Shown here: piece by piece, positions 9,579 to 19,680 of the stretch | Position numbering within the stretch: the first letter of the stretch is position 1 | How the letters are laid out: every line of letters begins with the position of its first letter | Source of the DNA: Plantago elongata | Taxonomy: Eukaryota > Streptophyta > Magnoliopsida > Lamiales > Plantaginaceae | NCBI GenBank assembly: GCA_036897095.1 | Contig: JAYMSP010001665.1 | Span: 1 to 29,850, forward strand | DNA: 29,850 bases | Direction of reading: 5' to 3' | Notes under the pieces: generated by a model | The model's input: the letters and a program-made list of their open reading frames with translations, nothing else | Told to the model about the DNA's origin: nothing | Database searches by the model: none | Position numbers and translations under genes: made by a program

Positions 9579-9711
9579 AGGGGTATTTCTAGTAAGTCAA
9601 CTATGAAAATTAGGGCTAAAAAAATTAGATTGGCCATATTGTAATTATTTTTCAAAACAGGTTTTAAATTTAAGACCATCATGTAAAGTGGCACTTTTAT
9701 TTACTTTTCTT
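9579..9711 (-). repeat. MULE right terminal inverted repeat
   Basis: Partner of 681-812; shared blocks are AGGGGTATTT at 9579-9588, TAGATTGG near 9627 and AGTGGCA near 9687. The divergence between the arms suggests an old insertion or a poorly conserved TIR family. Confidence 0.8.
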
Positions 9712-9720
9712 TATAAATTA
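9712..9720. repeat. MULE target site duplication, right
   Basis: TATAAATTA, identical to 672-680. Confidence 0.9.
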
Positions 9721-9819
9721 TAATAATTAAGTAAAGATGAACTACACTAAACTGAACTTAATGAAACTGAATTGAATGGTTCTTAACTGAAGTGATTTTC
9801 AGTTGAAGAAAATAAAATT
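9712..9819 (+). mobile_element. Tourist-like MITE, right half (split by MULE)
   Basis: Continues the MITE begun at 575: it repeats the TATAAATTA target duplication, has ACTGAACTTAATGAAACTGA-type repeats, and ends in AGTGATTTTCAGTTGAAGA, the same 3' arm as the intact copy near 26886-26903. A TTA at 9820-9822 fits a 3-bp PIF/Harbinger-type target duplication. Without the MULE and one duplication, the element would be about 205 bp, longer than the 133-bp copy because of extra internal GAACT repeats. Confidence 0.7.
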
Positions 9820-9961
9820 TTACTCTAATAATATTTCTTTTAAATTTATGTCCGATCCTACTGAAAAATGAATCCATGGAAGAGGGAGTATTAAATATTT
9901 GGTGTGTACGTATTCCGGTTAAACCAAGTTCTAACACCTAGTACGTGAATTAAGTAAGTAT

Positions 9962-9967
9962 CACGTG
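9962..9967. promoter_or_regulatory. G-box CACGTG
   Basis: Perfect palindromic G-box, about 320 bases before the CHS start; binds bZIP/bHLH factors in known CHS promoters. Confidence 0.65.
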
Positions 9968-10023
9968 GATGGTCTTGGGACCAAGTAACGCACCAAGAAA
10001 ACAAAATGAAATTACAAAAAGCC

Positions 10024-10034
10024 CACGTCACGTG
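10024..10034. promoter_or_regulatory. Overlapping ACGT elements CACGTCACGTG
   Basis: CACGTC overlaps a perfect G-box by one base, giving two ACGT cores five bases apart. About 145 bases upstream of the TATA box. Confidence 0.65.
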
Positions 10035-10120
10035 CCAACTGCTGGTCCGTGAAAACGTGAAGCTCCTAGCTAATTCTTGGTTATGGAGAGCAGCATGGTA
10101 TACACATACCCTCCTTAATC

Positions 10121-10126
10121 CACGTG
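10121..10126. promoter_or_regulatory. G-box CACGTG, TATA-proximal
   Basis: Perfect G-box about 50 bases before the TATA box, followed by CAGCTACCG, a possible MYB-type partner site. Confidence 0.65.
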
Positions 10127-10177
10127 AGTTTCAGCTACCGAACTTATTTCTCACCATCAGATCCTTAGCAATACAAC

Positions 10178-10184
10178 TATATAA
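10178..10184 (+). promoter_or_regulatory. TATA box TATATAA of CHS
   Basis: Lies about 110 bases before the start codon, predicting transcription start near 10210 and a short A/C-rich leader of about 80 bases. Confidence 0.6.
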
Positions 10185-10288
10185 CTACTTCATATCACCC
10201 TACTTTCAAACACCAACACAAACACAACTACACTACTACACTACACTAGCAACGTAACCAATAACATCCCACATTTCCATCCGGCAAG

Positions 10289-12432
10289 ATGATGACCGTC
10301 GAGGATATCCGCAGGGCTCAACGTGCCCAGGGACCGGCCACCGTTCTTGCCATCGGAACTTCAACTCCCGCTAACTGTGTCGACCAGAGCACCTACCCTG
10401 ACTACTACTTCCGCGTCACCAATAGTGAACACATGACGGACCTTAAAGAGAAATTTGTGCGCATGTGTAAGTGTGTTACTTGTAGTTAAATTCCGTTTTT
10501 CGGGGTGAAATGTTTGATTTTTCTAAATTAAAGTTACTCTTAGTGTAAATACGCCAAATACATTCTCAAATTTGCAAATTAAAGTCATGACTTTTAGAAG
10601 ACTTTGTGCTCATGATGGACCTTAAAAGGGTAATTTGTATGTATGTCTAAGTTAGTTGTTCCTTTTTAGAGCAATTACATACCATAACATGTATAGCACT
10701 TAACTTTTTATCCAAAACTTGATTTTTGGGAGTGTTAAATATCGTGAGGGGTTTGATTCTGAATTTAAATTGAGAAAATTTAGTTTTTATTAAATTTTTT
10801 TTATCAGAAAATATAATTGAAATTATTATTTCTTAAATCAAATTTAGAATGAATACTCTGTTAAATTTGTCTAGATCAGGAGAAAAGTTCCTGAAAAATC
10901 ATGAGTTTTACAAAAATTACATTGAACTTTCATGGGTTAATATTTCACCCTAATTAAATAGTTATAATGTTATATGCATATACCAACAATTAGAGACTTT
11001 GTTTGTTTATCTTAATTAATATCTAAAGTGGTTGAGTGAGCTCCGCCGTACGGTGGTGGTGCGACGGGGTAATAAATGGTAGTGGTGGTGCATGGTTGGA
11101 AGCTTTTACGTGTCGAGACTGTCACTACAAGTGGCAGCTTTTAATACTTAAAAACTCTACTTGTCCTCGTAACAAATAATTGTGACACATTTGAGTTAAT
11201 TTAATGATAATTAATGTTTATAACAAATTTCATACCCCACGTGTTAACTTATTTAGAATCAAATTAATTATAATCGGAATTAGAATTGATGTTATTCAGT
11301 TCGGATTTAATTCTTTGTTTGTTATTAATTCGTAAATTGTATATCTGGGCCTACAGAAATAAAGAAAGGAACATTTCTTTACTAGTTGATTGGAAATTTA
11401 TGGTCACCTAAAATTTCAATTCCGTTACATAATGCAGGTGAGAAATCGACAATTAAAAAACGTTACATGCACTTGACTGAGGAGATACTGAAGGAGAATC
11501 CGAACATGTGTGAGTACATGGCACCTTCACTAGACGCTAGGCAGGACATTGTTGTAGTTGAGGTCCCTAAACTTGGGAAAGAAGCTGCCCAAAAGGCTAT
11601 CAAAGAATGGGGTCAGCCCAAGTCCAAGATCACCCACCTTGTCTTCTGCACCACCAGCGGTGTCGACATGCCCGGTGCCGATTACCAGCTCACCAAGCTC
11701 CTCGGCCTGCGCCCTTCTGTCAAGCGTTTCATGATGTACCAGCAGGGTTGCTTTGCCGGAGGGACGGTCCTCCGTATGGCCAAGGACCTTGCTGAGAACA
11801 ATGCGGGTGCCCGTGTGCTCGTTGTGTGCTCTGAGATAACCGCGGTCACCTTCCGTGGCCCCGCGGACACTCACTTGGATAGTATGGTAGGCCAAGCGCT
11901 CTTCGGCGATGGAGCTGGAGCGGTCATTGTGGGGGCGGATCCTGTGATTGGGGTGGAGAGGCCGCTTTTCCAGATTGTCTCTGCTGCTCAGACACTTCTC
12001 CCTGATAGTCACGGCGCTATTGACGGTCACTTGAGGGAAGTCGGGTTGACCTTCCATTTGTTGAAGGATGTTCCTGGGCTTATCTCCAAGAATATTGAGA
12101 AGAGTCTCAAGGAGGCGTTTGATCCTTTGGGGATCTCGGACTGGAACTCCATTTTCTGGATCGCACACCCTGGAGGCCCCGCGATCCTAGATCAGGTCGA
12201 GGAAAAGTTGGCATTGAAGCCTGAGAAGATGCGCGCGACACGCCACGTGTTGAGTGAGTATGGAAACATGTCGAGCGCATGTGTTTTGTTTATATTGGAT
12301 GAGATGAGGAAGGCATCTGCGAAAGATGGGATGAACACGACTGGAGAAGGGCTCGATTGGGGTGTCCTGTTTGGGTTTGGACCCGGTCTCACAGTCGAGA
12401 CTGTTGTTCTCCATAGCATGCCGGTCGAATGA
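10289..12432 (+). CDS. CHS: Chalcone synthase (two exons: 10289-10466 and 11438-12432)
   Basis: Type III polyketide synthase that condenses one 4-coumaroyl-CoA with three malonyl-CoA to naringenin chalcone, first committed step of flavonoid and anthocyanin synthesis; cytosolic homodimer. Splicing GT (10467) to AG (11437) joins T|GT to give Cys60, the conserved CHS intron site, and a 390-aa protein (family about 389-395). From the first ATG the catalytic residues fall at the classical numbers: Cys164 (codon 11749, in QQGCFAGG), Phe215 (11902), His303 (12166, IAHPGG) and Asn336 (12265, EYGNMSS). Thr197, Gly256, Phe265 and Ser338, which shape the CHS cavity, are also kept, favouring CHS over stilbene synthase or other family members. 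The C-terminal [15 protein letters not shown] is intact. Two ATGs lie in tandem (10289, 10292). No stop or frameshift; likely functional. Confidence 0.97.
10467..11437 (+). other. CHS intron 1 (971 bp)
   Basis: Begins GTAAGT, ends TAATGCAG. AT-rich apart from a G/C-rich patch at 11040-11100 (GTGGTGG repeats, CCGTACGG palindrome). Carries a diverged copy of the exon 1 end at 10611-10663. No gene is seen inside. Confidence 0.93.
10611..10663 (+). repeat. Diverged copy of the CHS exon 1/donor junction
   Basis: CATGATGGACCTTAAAAGGG... matches exon 1 at 10432 (CATGACGGACCTTAAAGAG...) and continues through the donor region, where exon 1's ATGTGTAAGT is ATGTCTAAGT in the copy. The offset is 179 bases. 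The GT donor is lost (GT to CT), so the copy should not splice there. Confidence 0.7.
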
Positions 12433-12700
12433 AGGGTGTTCCGGTTCGGATTCGGACCATATATTACCTACCTACCTACCTAATATGGAATTAAGTTTAT
12501 TATTGTGCGGTTTGGACATTCTTGATGATTTCTCTAGTAGGTAAGTTAAGTTAAGTTAAGTTAATTTGTGTTGTACAAATTAAGGGACAGCATGATTGAA
12601 CTTTATGCTCGTTCCTTATGGCTGGATTGATCGATATGTATGTATGTGCTATGTATGTTCTTTTTAGATTAAGTCAAGAGAATAATGGATTTTGTGACGT
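12433..12700 (+). other. CHS 3' UTR/flank
   Basis: Follows the TGA stop. Contains CCTACCTACCTACCTAA (12465-12482), TAAGT pentamers (12542-12564) and TGTATGTATGTGCTATGTATG. No canonical AATAAA was found close to the stop; AATAATGG near 12681 is a possible polyadenylation signal. Confidence 0.5.
12542..12564. repeat. (TAAGT)n pentamer repeat
   Basis: Four TAAGT units in tandem followed by TAA, in the CHS 3' flank. Confidence 0.9.
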
Positions 12701-13462
12701 TTATTTGCTTCATTACAAAATCTTCACTTTACTAACCAATCTACAACCTAAGGATATAAGAGAGTTAAACTCAACTAGCAAGTAAGAAAAGTTGTTTGTG
12801 CAATGTTCATACTCATTTCAAAATCATTAACTATATGTGACCTTATATTGACCACTAAAGTAATTTTACCTTATAAAAAATTGAAGTTATTAGAAGTCAT
12901 ATTTACAAAGTACTACCAATAGATGAAAGTCCAAACTCCCAAATGACAACCCAAAAGCTAGCACCAGGCATTGCAACAGGTCGACAAAGTGATTTGGATT
13001 AGCTTATACTCGAGCGGTTATAACGAACCGACCACTAATGAATAGAGTCCGATCATTTAAACTGACGGTAACTTATGCATATAACCCTTTAGGTGATGTT
13101 ATTTTCCAACTGGACCAACACATTTCATTTCATGCATACTTTATCGACACTCGTACACGAGTCGAAATAATTTCTAGATGGTCATCCAATATTCTAGTTT
13201 GTATTGATGAATTTCGAAAAACAAAGATACAGTTTGTTTGTAAAAATTCACATATTTATGTGATCACAACCTATCATATCACCTGAAAATGAGCAACATG
13301 AGTAATGTCGTCCATCAACCTCAGGGAACATGGGTAGTAGCCGTGTGTGTGTGTGTGTGTGTGTGTATTTTGAACTAAACAACATGTCTTATTAATATCA
13401 AAAACAATATATACACATTTAGGGGCTACTATGACTGTCCTAGCCCAATACTGACATAACAA
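12701..13462. other. Intergenic, no gene seen
   Basis: AT-rich sequence between CHS and the LINE. The open frame at 13038-13286 has no recognisable domain. The only distinct feature is the GT repeat at 13343. Confidence 0.6.
13343..13366. repeat. (GT)12 microsatellite
   Basis: Twelve uninterrupted GT units; likely length-polymorphic. Confidence 0.95.
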
Positions 13463-13573
13463 TTTTTTTTGAAACGGCTATAGGGTGACTCGAACCCCCT
13501 AAACATAATAAAAATAAATGAATGTAACAAAATAATCTCAAAAACAAGTGCTAGGCCAACGACTGGATAAAAA

Positions 13574-16500
13574 CTAAGATCGGCGATTCGTGCAACGAAC
13601 AACCATTATATGGATCACGGATCGACGTAACTCATGTCTATCAATTGGTCTTTGTTGAAAGATCTTCTCATTTCTAGTGGTCCAAACATGATAAAAGGAC
13701 TCAGCTAGTCGTGTTCGGAAGACATCAGCACATCCTCCTTTCCCTTTGGCCAGGCGGCAGAAAGATTGGATTTGCAGCTGCCAATCCGTGCTATGTGTAT
13801 AGCAAAGGACCATCCATTCCATGCCTCCTTGAATAATCGTTCGAGTAATCGGGCATTGAAAGAATATGTCTTCAATCGACTCCGCCCCATCACAGAAAGC
13901 GCATATACCATCCATAGCAATGCCAAAAAATGCCCAAACGATCCTTGGTTACTAGACATCGATGTAAGGCCAGCCAAGCGATGAAAACAGCCTTGGGGCG
14001 CGCTTGATTTTGGATTACTAGATCGCACCAATCCACCTTGACACTTTATCCCCGCAATAACTTGTAGATCACACGGGAGGAGAATTTAGGAGAAGCCAGC
14101 CGCTCCACCCACTCCTATGTCCCTTGTAGAATGCCCCTCAATCGAAGAATAACATTGATGATCGATGAACTACACATAGGGGCTGTCCAAACATCAATCT
14201 CCTGGGATTTTATATAATAGCTATGTATCCATCGAACACACAAGGAGTCCGCCTTTGTTTGGATTTTCCACAAAAGCTTGGAGATAAGAGCAGAATTCCA
14301 AACTTGCAGAGTTATCATGTTGAGACCACCGCAACATATTGGAGTGCAGATTTGTTGCCATGAAACTAGGGCCTTATGATAATTTCCATCCTTACCACGC
14401 CATAGAAAACTCCAACAGATGCGTTGGATATGATCTAATACGGCTTTCTGGAATGGAAAAATCTGGAGCCAATAAGTAGTAATAGATGTGATCACACTCT
14501 TTATAAGTTGCTCCGGCCGGCATAGCTAAGAAGTTGCGTAGTCCAATGCTTGATAAGACCAAGGATACGATCAAGTAGAGGCTGATACTGAGGGATGGTG
14601 AAGCGACGATGAGATAGTGGAACCCCCAAGTAGAGGACATGAAGAACCCCTGCCACGAACCCAGATGTGACTAAAAGGCGATGCTAATCCGCGAGTGAAA
14701 TGCCCCCACAAAAGATTTTTGTCTTCGCAGGATTAGCACGTAAGCCACATGCATCGGAAAAGTGCAGAAGCTGTTGTATCATTAATCGAACCGACATCTC
14801 GTCACCCCCCATAAATATCATAAGATCATCCGCAAAACAGAGGTTAGTGATGTGTCACTTCTCACACTTCGGGTGGAAGTTAAAATCAGGATAATTTCTC
14901 AAAGTCTGTAGACATCAGTGCAATTATTCCATGACAATCACAAATAGGAAGGGAGATAGTGGATCACCTTGCCTAAGGCCTCGTCTAGCTTTAAGGAGTT
15001 TCGGTGGCGCCCCATTAATCACATACTTATATGGAACTGTCATGACATAACACATGATCCATTGCACGAGCTGAAATGGGAAGCCCGGTTCTTTCATTAT
15101 CATCTCAAGGGCACTACAATCAACTATATCATAGGCTTTGTGCAAATCCATTTGTATCATACATCGAGCTGAAATACCTTTCACGTTGTAACCTCTAACA
15201 AGCTCCTGAGCGAGCATGATATTGTCTTGGATGACTTTTCCTGGTAGGAATGCAGATTGGTTTTCATCAACACGCCATTTATCACTTTTCCCAAACGATT
15301 AGTGAGCACTTTTGATATAATCTTGTATATAGTCGTGCAACATGCAATAGGACGCATCTCACTCACTTTTGTAGCCGTTGGTGTCTTCGGGATGAGAGTC
15401 ACTAACGTACAATTCAAGGTCCGGTACAAAGTTCTCATATCAAAGAACTCCATCATTGCTGCGTAGACATCATGACGAATGTAGGGCCATGCTTTCTTGA
15501 AGGAAAAAAGCGTTGAACCCATCAATTTCAGGAGCTTTAAGATCGCCTATATCATATAATGCCAAATCAATCTCCAAGTGTGTTATCGATTGGATCAAGT
15601 AACATCTATCCACATGAAATAATATGTTCCCTAATCGGATGGCTTGTACATCGATCCCTGTCGACGCGGAGGAATGTGCGCAACAAGCCGTGAGTAGAAA
15701 GAGAGCACCTCCTTCTCGATCTCCGTGTCCGTTTGCAACAATCTCCCATCCTCCGTCTCTAATCGATGAATCCCAATTTCACGGTTCTTTTCCTTCACTT
15801 GCGCATGGAAGAAAGCCGTGTTACTATCCCCTAGTTTTATCCTGTCGACCTTCAATTTTTGCCTTAGCAATTGTTCTTTAATATCTATCCAATGTTCAAG
15901 TACCAATATGCTATCTTTTACCTTTCTTATAAGCTCAGGACAAAAACGGTTTTGGCGAAGATCCACTTGGAGTGTTCGAGCTGATCTCGAACCAACCGGG
16001 TCTGTTGTCTAGCCCACTGTGTTGTTCTATTGAGTTGTTGTAAGATCGGCTGGAGTTTTTTAGCTTAGACCATATGCGTTCTTGGGGCCTATGAGGGGCA
16101 GGTCGACGCTAAGAATCAGCCACATAGGTATCAAATTTCGCGAACTGGGTAATGGCATTTATGAAATTGAAACCCGACTTCCGTCCACGCGTAGGCACAT
16201 AATTTTGAAAACTCAAAGGAGAGTGGTTAGAAATCCCAGGTGGAAGGACCTCAACAGTGGTATGAGGGTTTTCCTGAAACCAATCCATATTCCCAAAAGC
16301 TCTATCTATTCTGGAATAGATGATTCCATGCTCATGTTTGTTAGGCTAGGTAAAGTGATCCCCTGTCATTGGTAGCTCAAATAAGCCTACCTCTTCTATC
16401 ATCTCCAGCATATCCTTATATTCATGCTCATTAACAGGATTGCCTCCAATACGATCCACTCCACTAAGCACATTGTTAAAATCACCTACACATATCCACT

Positions 16501-16901
16501 TGTTCATGTATAGTTAAAGCCAGATCACGTATATCCTGCTAGAGTCGGCGTCGATGTTGTAAGTGATTCTGAGCGTAGATAAAAGTAATCAACCCTCTAT
16601 CCACACCATTAGAATCAAACCATCGGCAATGCAAAAGCTGATCCGTGCAGCTGATAAACACCACTTGCACACCAGATGGGTCCCAAGCTACCCATGTACG
16701 TCCCAACACATGTGCCAAAGAATTATCCCATAAGATCCATCGAGACCCCAATCTCTTTCGAATTCTCTCTTTATTTTTCTTTTCCTGCTTCACGCAAGTC
16801 TCTAAAAGGAATGCTATGGTAACTTTTCAATCCATGAGACGGGAGCCAATCTCCTTATGTTTAACAACCTTGTTCAGCCCCCTAACATTCCAAACTATCA
16901 T
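13574..16901 (-). pseudogene. LINE ORF2: endonuclease and reverse transcriptase (broken)
   Basis: Starts at 16901 with MIVWNVRGLNKVVKHKEI, the typical start of the L1 APE-type endonuclease. Endonuclease pieces include GRTWVAWDPSGVQVV (about 16710) and CVGDFNNVLSGVDRIGG (about 16490-16440). The reverse transcriptase includes LVTLIPKTPTATKVSEMRPI (about 15405), QMDLHKAYDIVDCSALE (about 15145), RRGLRQGDPLSPFLF (about 14970) and FADDLMIFMGG with the catalytic FADD box (about 14840). A C-terminal zf-RVT region reads CAFCDGAESIEDIFFQC (about 13890). The length, about 3.3 kb, fits a full ORF2. An in-frame stop near the start (after GSRLMD) and several frameshifts inactivate it. Function in life: target-primed reverse transcription. 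Confidence 0.88.
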
Positions 16902-16989
16902 TGGACACGGTTCTGGCCCCTCCCAGAACCAGAACCAATCTCTAAAGCCGTGAAACCATTGCGTAAATTTAAACTTCCCCCAATTTCAG

Positions 16990-18455
16990 GACCATGCGCA
17001 CCGTGCTCCAGCTGGCGGGTTGGTGGCACACGCCGGGGTTGGACAGTCTGCCACCTCGTGCCCTTAGCTCCAGTACCCCCACTCGATACTGGTGCGACAC
17101 CGGTGTGTTATGTGATGCCCATTGGAATAGGAGCAGACACCTGTTGGGTTGTTGCAACAACCACTTGCCTGCCTGTTGGAACCCAAACTCAACCCTGTCC
17201 CATAGCCAAAGGGACTTGTTGTCGTGCCCTTTTCTATGCCGGTTGCCGGGGTGTCTTCGTCCCATTCCCACATGTATGACCCATCTTTTGACACTTCTGG
17301 CAATACAACGGTTTCCACTCATATTCAATTCCCTGTTTGAAAGTATTTCCATGTCGGCCCTTAATCATAATAAACTGGCGTAATTCCTGTGTAATATCTA
17401 CCTCAATGAGTATACGTGCGTAGGAAATCCGAAACTTTTTGGCAGTACATTCATCTGTAAATTTCGGTGTTCCTATGACACTAGCAGTCTTGCTTAGGCT
17501 CTTCACTCCCCATAGATAAAGAGGCAGCTGAGGGAACTTTACCCATATTTGTGCAATCCGGAGCATGTCTTCCTTAAGCTCAAAATTCCTAACCCAAGGT
17601 CTCAGAATCATCGGTCGATCGTAGATGTAGTACGACCCTCCCTTATCAACAGTGTTCTTGTCCTCCTTTGAGTGAAACCAGATAATGAAATATCCATCCT
17701 CATTATAATATAGCTCCGGGAGGGTAACATTAGTCCACACCTTAATCATGAAAATTTTAACCGTATTCATGGATAAGGAATTGTCGGCAACATATATTAT
17801 AAGTGAATGTTTCCAAAATTTAAGTTCTTCTTCAATATTCTCATCATCGATTTCCACTACAATCTCAGCATTAACCACGGGGGGGGAGGGGGGGGACAAT
17901 AACTGATGGTCAGAGCCGATCTGGTGTCCGATTTCCTCGGATATCAACCCAAGGGACATATAGTATAGTCGGTGGTAAATCATCATTGTTCAATCGTGGT
18001 TCCTTGTCCTATATGTTCATCTTTATCATGAGTACTATTGTCAATCGAGTTCAACTGATGTGTTTGGTGTAGGTCCTGAAACTGGTCTCGGTCTTCTCCA
18101 GTCGGAATGCGGTTGTCCTCCACAGCCCTGCTTTGGTCTATTACCGATTCATTATTCACAATTCCGTTCACCACCCCAGTACTGATTTGGTTGAAATTCG
18201 AAGCTACAAGCTCAATTCTCCGGTCGTCCATAGTCGTGATGTGCTCAATTGCGTATGTTACCTGCTCAACCCCGATCTAGTTCCGTCCAATTATAGTTTC
18301 TGTTGTTAATTCCGCCGCCTCTGTCCTCATGTTCCGGCAGCCAATTCCTCTCCAATCGGATTATCCATCCCGTAATAATTAGAGTCCCGTGGAGAACCGC
18401 TTTTATTAGTCGCCGACGATGCCACCTTCCGGGGCCGACCTAGCCCATGCTTCAT
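16990..18455 (-). pseudogene. LINE ORF1: DUF4283/zinc-knuckle gag-like protein (broken)
   Basis: Begins at 18455 with MKHGLGRPRKVASSATNKSG, an AT-hook-like GRPRK start common in plant L1 ORF1. A stop follows after about 40 residues, and a further frame opens at 18231. The conserved core lies at 17870-17260: an acidic IEEELKFWKHSLI stretch, a DUF4283-like region with GGSYYIYDRPMILRPW and LPLYLWGVKSLSKTAS, then the knuckle YCQKCQKMGHTCG (about 17310-17270). ORF1 proteins bind the element RNA. The G8-A-G8 tract at 17879 encodes SPPSPPVV. Multiple frameshifts; not functional. Confidence 0.8.
17879..17895. repeat. G8-A-G8 homopolymer tract
   Basis: Eight G, one A, eight G within LINE ORF1. It is a near mirror of the C10-T-C5 tract at 8720 when read on the other strand. 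Confidence 0.9.
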
Positions 18456-18500
18456 GGTGGCAAATTCCGATCACCGTAACGTTGTCCGTTGGAGAAGTTT

Positions 18501-19452
18501 ACACCGCCCTTAATTGTTTTATTTGAGTGGTTACAATTGTACGTATTTATTTCGTAGCCGTACATTATAATTCAAATTACTGCTCGTCCTCCTATGAAAT
18601 AGATCATGCACACTCAGTTTCTTTGAGATCATCTCTGTACCGTTGAATAAGCCACAAACACTCCACATGAGGATAATTGACGTTAAGTATGCTTAAGGAT
18701 GATATAACCATCTAAAGAGTGCACGGATATCTTCTTTGTTCGATAAAGATTACTGACATTATCTAGGTAGCTAAGACAATGTATAATAGCCATACATTCC
18801 AACCAACCTCAAAGAAAGAATGTCTTGTATAGTTGTATTAGTGATTGGTGATTGGTGAATGATTAGTACATTCTCCAACTGACATCTCAACACTCCAAAC
18901 TAATCAAAACTATAAACCCACATCTTTATTAACAAAGTTAAATAAGTATGAATCATATCAGACATTTCGAACTTCTCATGTAATTTTTAGACACACACAT
19001 ATATATATATAATTAAAAAAAAATTGTCGATAGTTATATTTCACGAAAGTATAATTCTTTAAAATCGTAGACAGTTTAGTTATTAGTACTATTTAGTCTT
19101 TACTCATTACACTTTTCCCAACTCCGATCCCTGTCTCAGCTAGACAACCATCTTTTTCTTTGAGGAGTACTGTACAACTACCAGATAACTTTTAGTAACT
19201 TTTGGAATTGATTGGGTAGCATTCAAATGCCCGTTTGAATGTTATTCGTTGATTTTGTGTTTGTTATGGCATTTAAATGTCGAAGATCGAAATCCTTCTA
19301 CAGTAGCAATATTTTTGTCTACCTATATAACAAACCTATAATACACTATTCAATTATAATTCTATATCAAATACAATTTTAACAATCCCACTACAATTCC
19401 GATCACTATTTAAGCATTTAAATCAGGGCATCTAAGTCGCATGTCAATCAGC
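18501..19452. other. Intergenic, no gene seen
   Basis: AT-rich noncoding sequence. Contains a short inverted repeat, ATTCAAATGCCCGTTTGAAT, near 19221-19240 and a TATATATATA patch near 18998. No open frame with recognisable content. Confidence 0.55.
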
Positions 19453-19680
19453 CCCTTAAAATTTTCCATATCATGTCGTACATATTAACAATTATCAACA
19501 ATTATTATTTAATTTAATTATCTAGTAATTTATAAATTATTTTTATTAACTACGATTCAATTCTGATGGATGGAAGAGTCTAGTCTAACTTAAAATATGA
19601 ATATTATCCTAGCCTTTAAATAAAACATCAGTTACAATCATCAATACATCAAAATACAGGTAGGTAATTGAATTCAGAAA
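19453..19680 (+). repeat. Putative 5' LTR (diverged)
   Basis: Aligns with 24134-24382 over its length with many mismatches; its outer TG and CA ends are not preserved, so the limits are approximate. Confidence 0.45.

Larger units (their letters stand above)
681..9711. mobile_element. Mutator-like element (MULE) carrying MURA transposase and Ulp1-like gene
   Basis: A 9031-bp element bounded by an exact 9-bp direct repeat TATAAATTA (672-680 and 9712-9720), the duplication length expected for Mutator. Its ends form diverged inverted repeats of about 132 bp. Inside are a minus-strand MuDR-type transposase and a plus-strand Ulp1/C48 protease-like gene, transcribed towards each other. MULEs carrying Ulp1-like genes are known in plants (KAONASHI family in Arabidopsis), so the arrangement is established. 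Both genes look broken, so this copy is probably not autonomous. It sits inside a Tourist-like MITE and its right end lies about 570 bp before the CHS start codon. Confidence 0.93.
9823..10288 (+). promoter_or_regulatory. CHS promoter and 5' UTR with clustered ACGT elements
   Basis: Region between the MITE and the CHS start. Contains G-boxes CACGTG at 9962, 10029 and 10121, a CACGTC joined to the second at 10024, and further ACGTG cores at 9943 and 10055. ACGT elements with MYB sites form the light-response units of known CHS promoters; matching MYB-like motifs (for example CTAACACCTAG near 9931 and CAGCTACCG near 10132) are weaker. A TATA box lies at 10178. The A/C-rich stretch 10205-10258 looks like 5' UTR. 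Confidence 0.7.
13463..18500 (-). mobile_element. L1-type LINE retrotransposon (decayed)
   Basis: Minus-strand non-LTR element of about 5 kb. The 3' end is an A-tract (T8 at 13463-13470 on the plus strand). Going right there is ORF2 with zf-RVT, reverse transcriptase and endonuclease, then ORF1 with zinc knuckle, DUF4283-like region and an N-terminal GRPRK motif near 18440. The order and domains are those of plant L1 elements. No target duplication could be assigned, so the 5' edge near 18500 is approximate. Confidence 0.88.

Noticed and set aside
11530..12168. Long minus-strand open frame of 212 codons across CHS exon 2
   Set aside because: It is antisense to the conserved CHS exon with no recognisable domain; GC-rich CHS codons commonly leave an open antisense frame.
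10289..12432. Stilbene synthase or another type III polyketide synthase
   Set aside because: Active-site positions 197, 256, 265 and 338 all carry the CHS residues; nothing points to an altered product. Enzyme assay would be decisive.
13038..13286. 82-codon frame downstream of CHS
   Set aside because: No domain or homologous feature recognised; composition like surrounding noncoding DNA.
16994..17383. Plus-strand frame of 129 codons in the LINE
   Set aside because: Antisense to LINE ORF1 and its zinc-knuckle region; a shadow frame.
13455..18540. Target duplication around the LINE (ACAATT near 13460 and 18533)
   Set aside because: Only six AT-rich bases match and the positions relative to the 5' end are unclear; likely chance.
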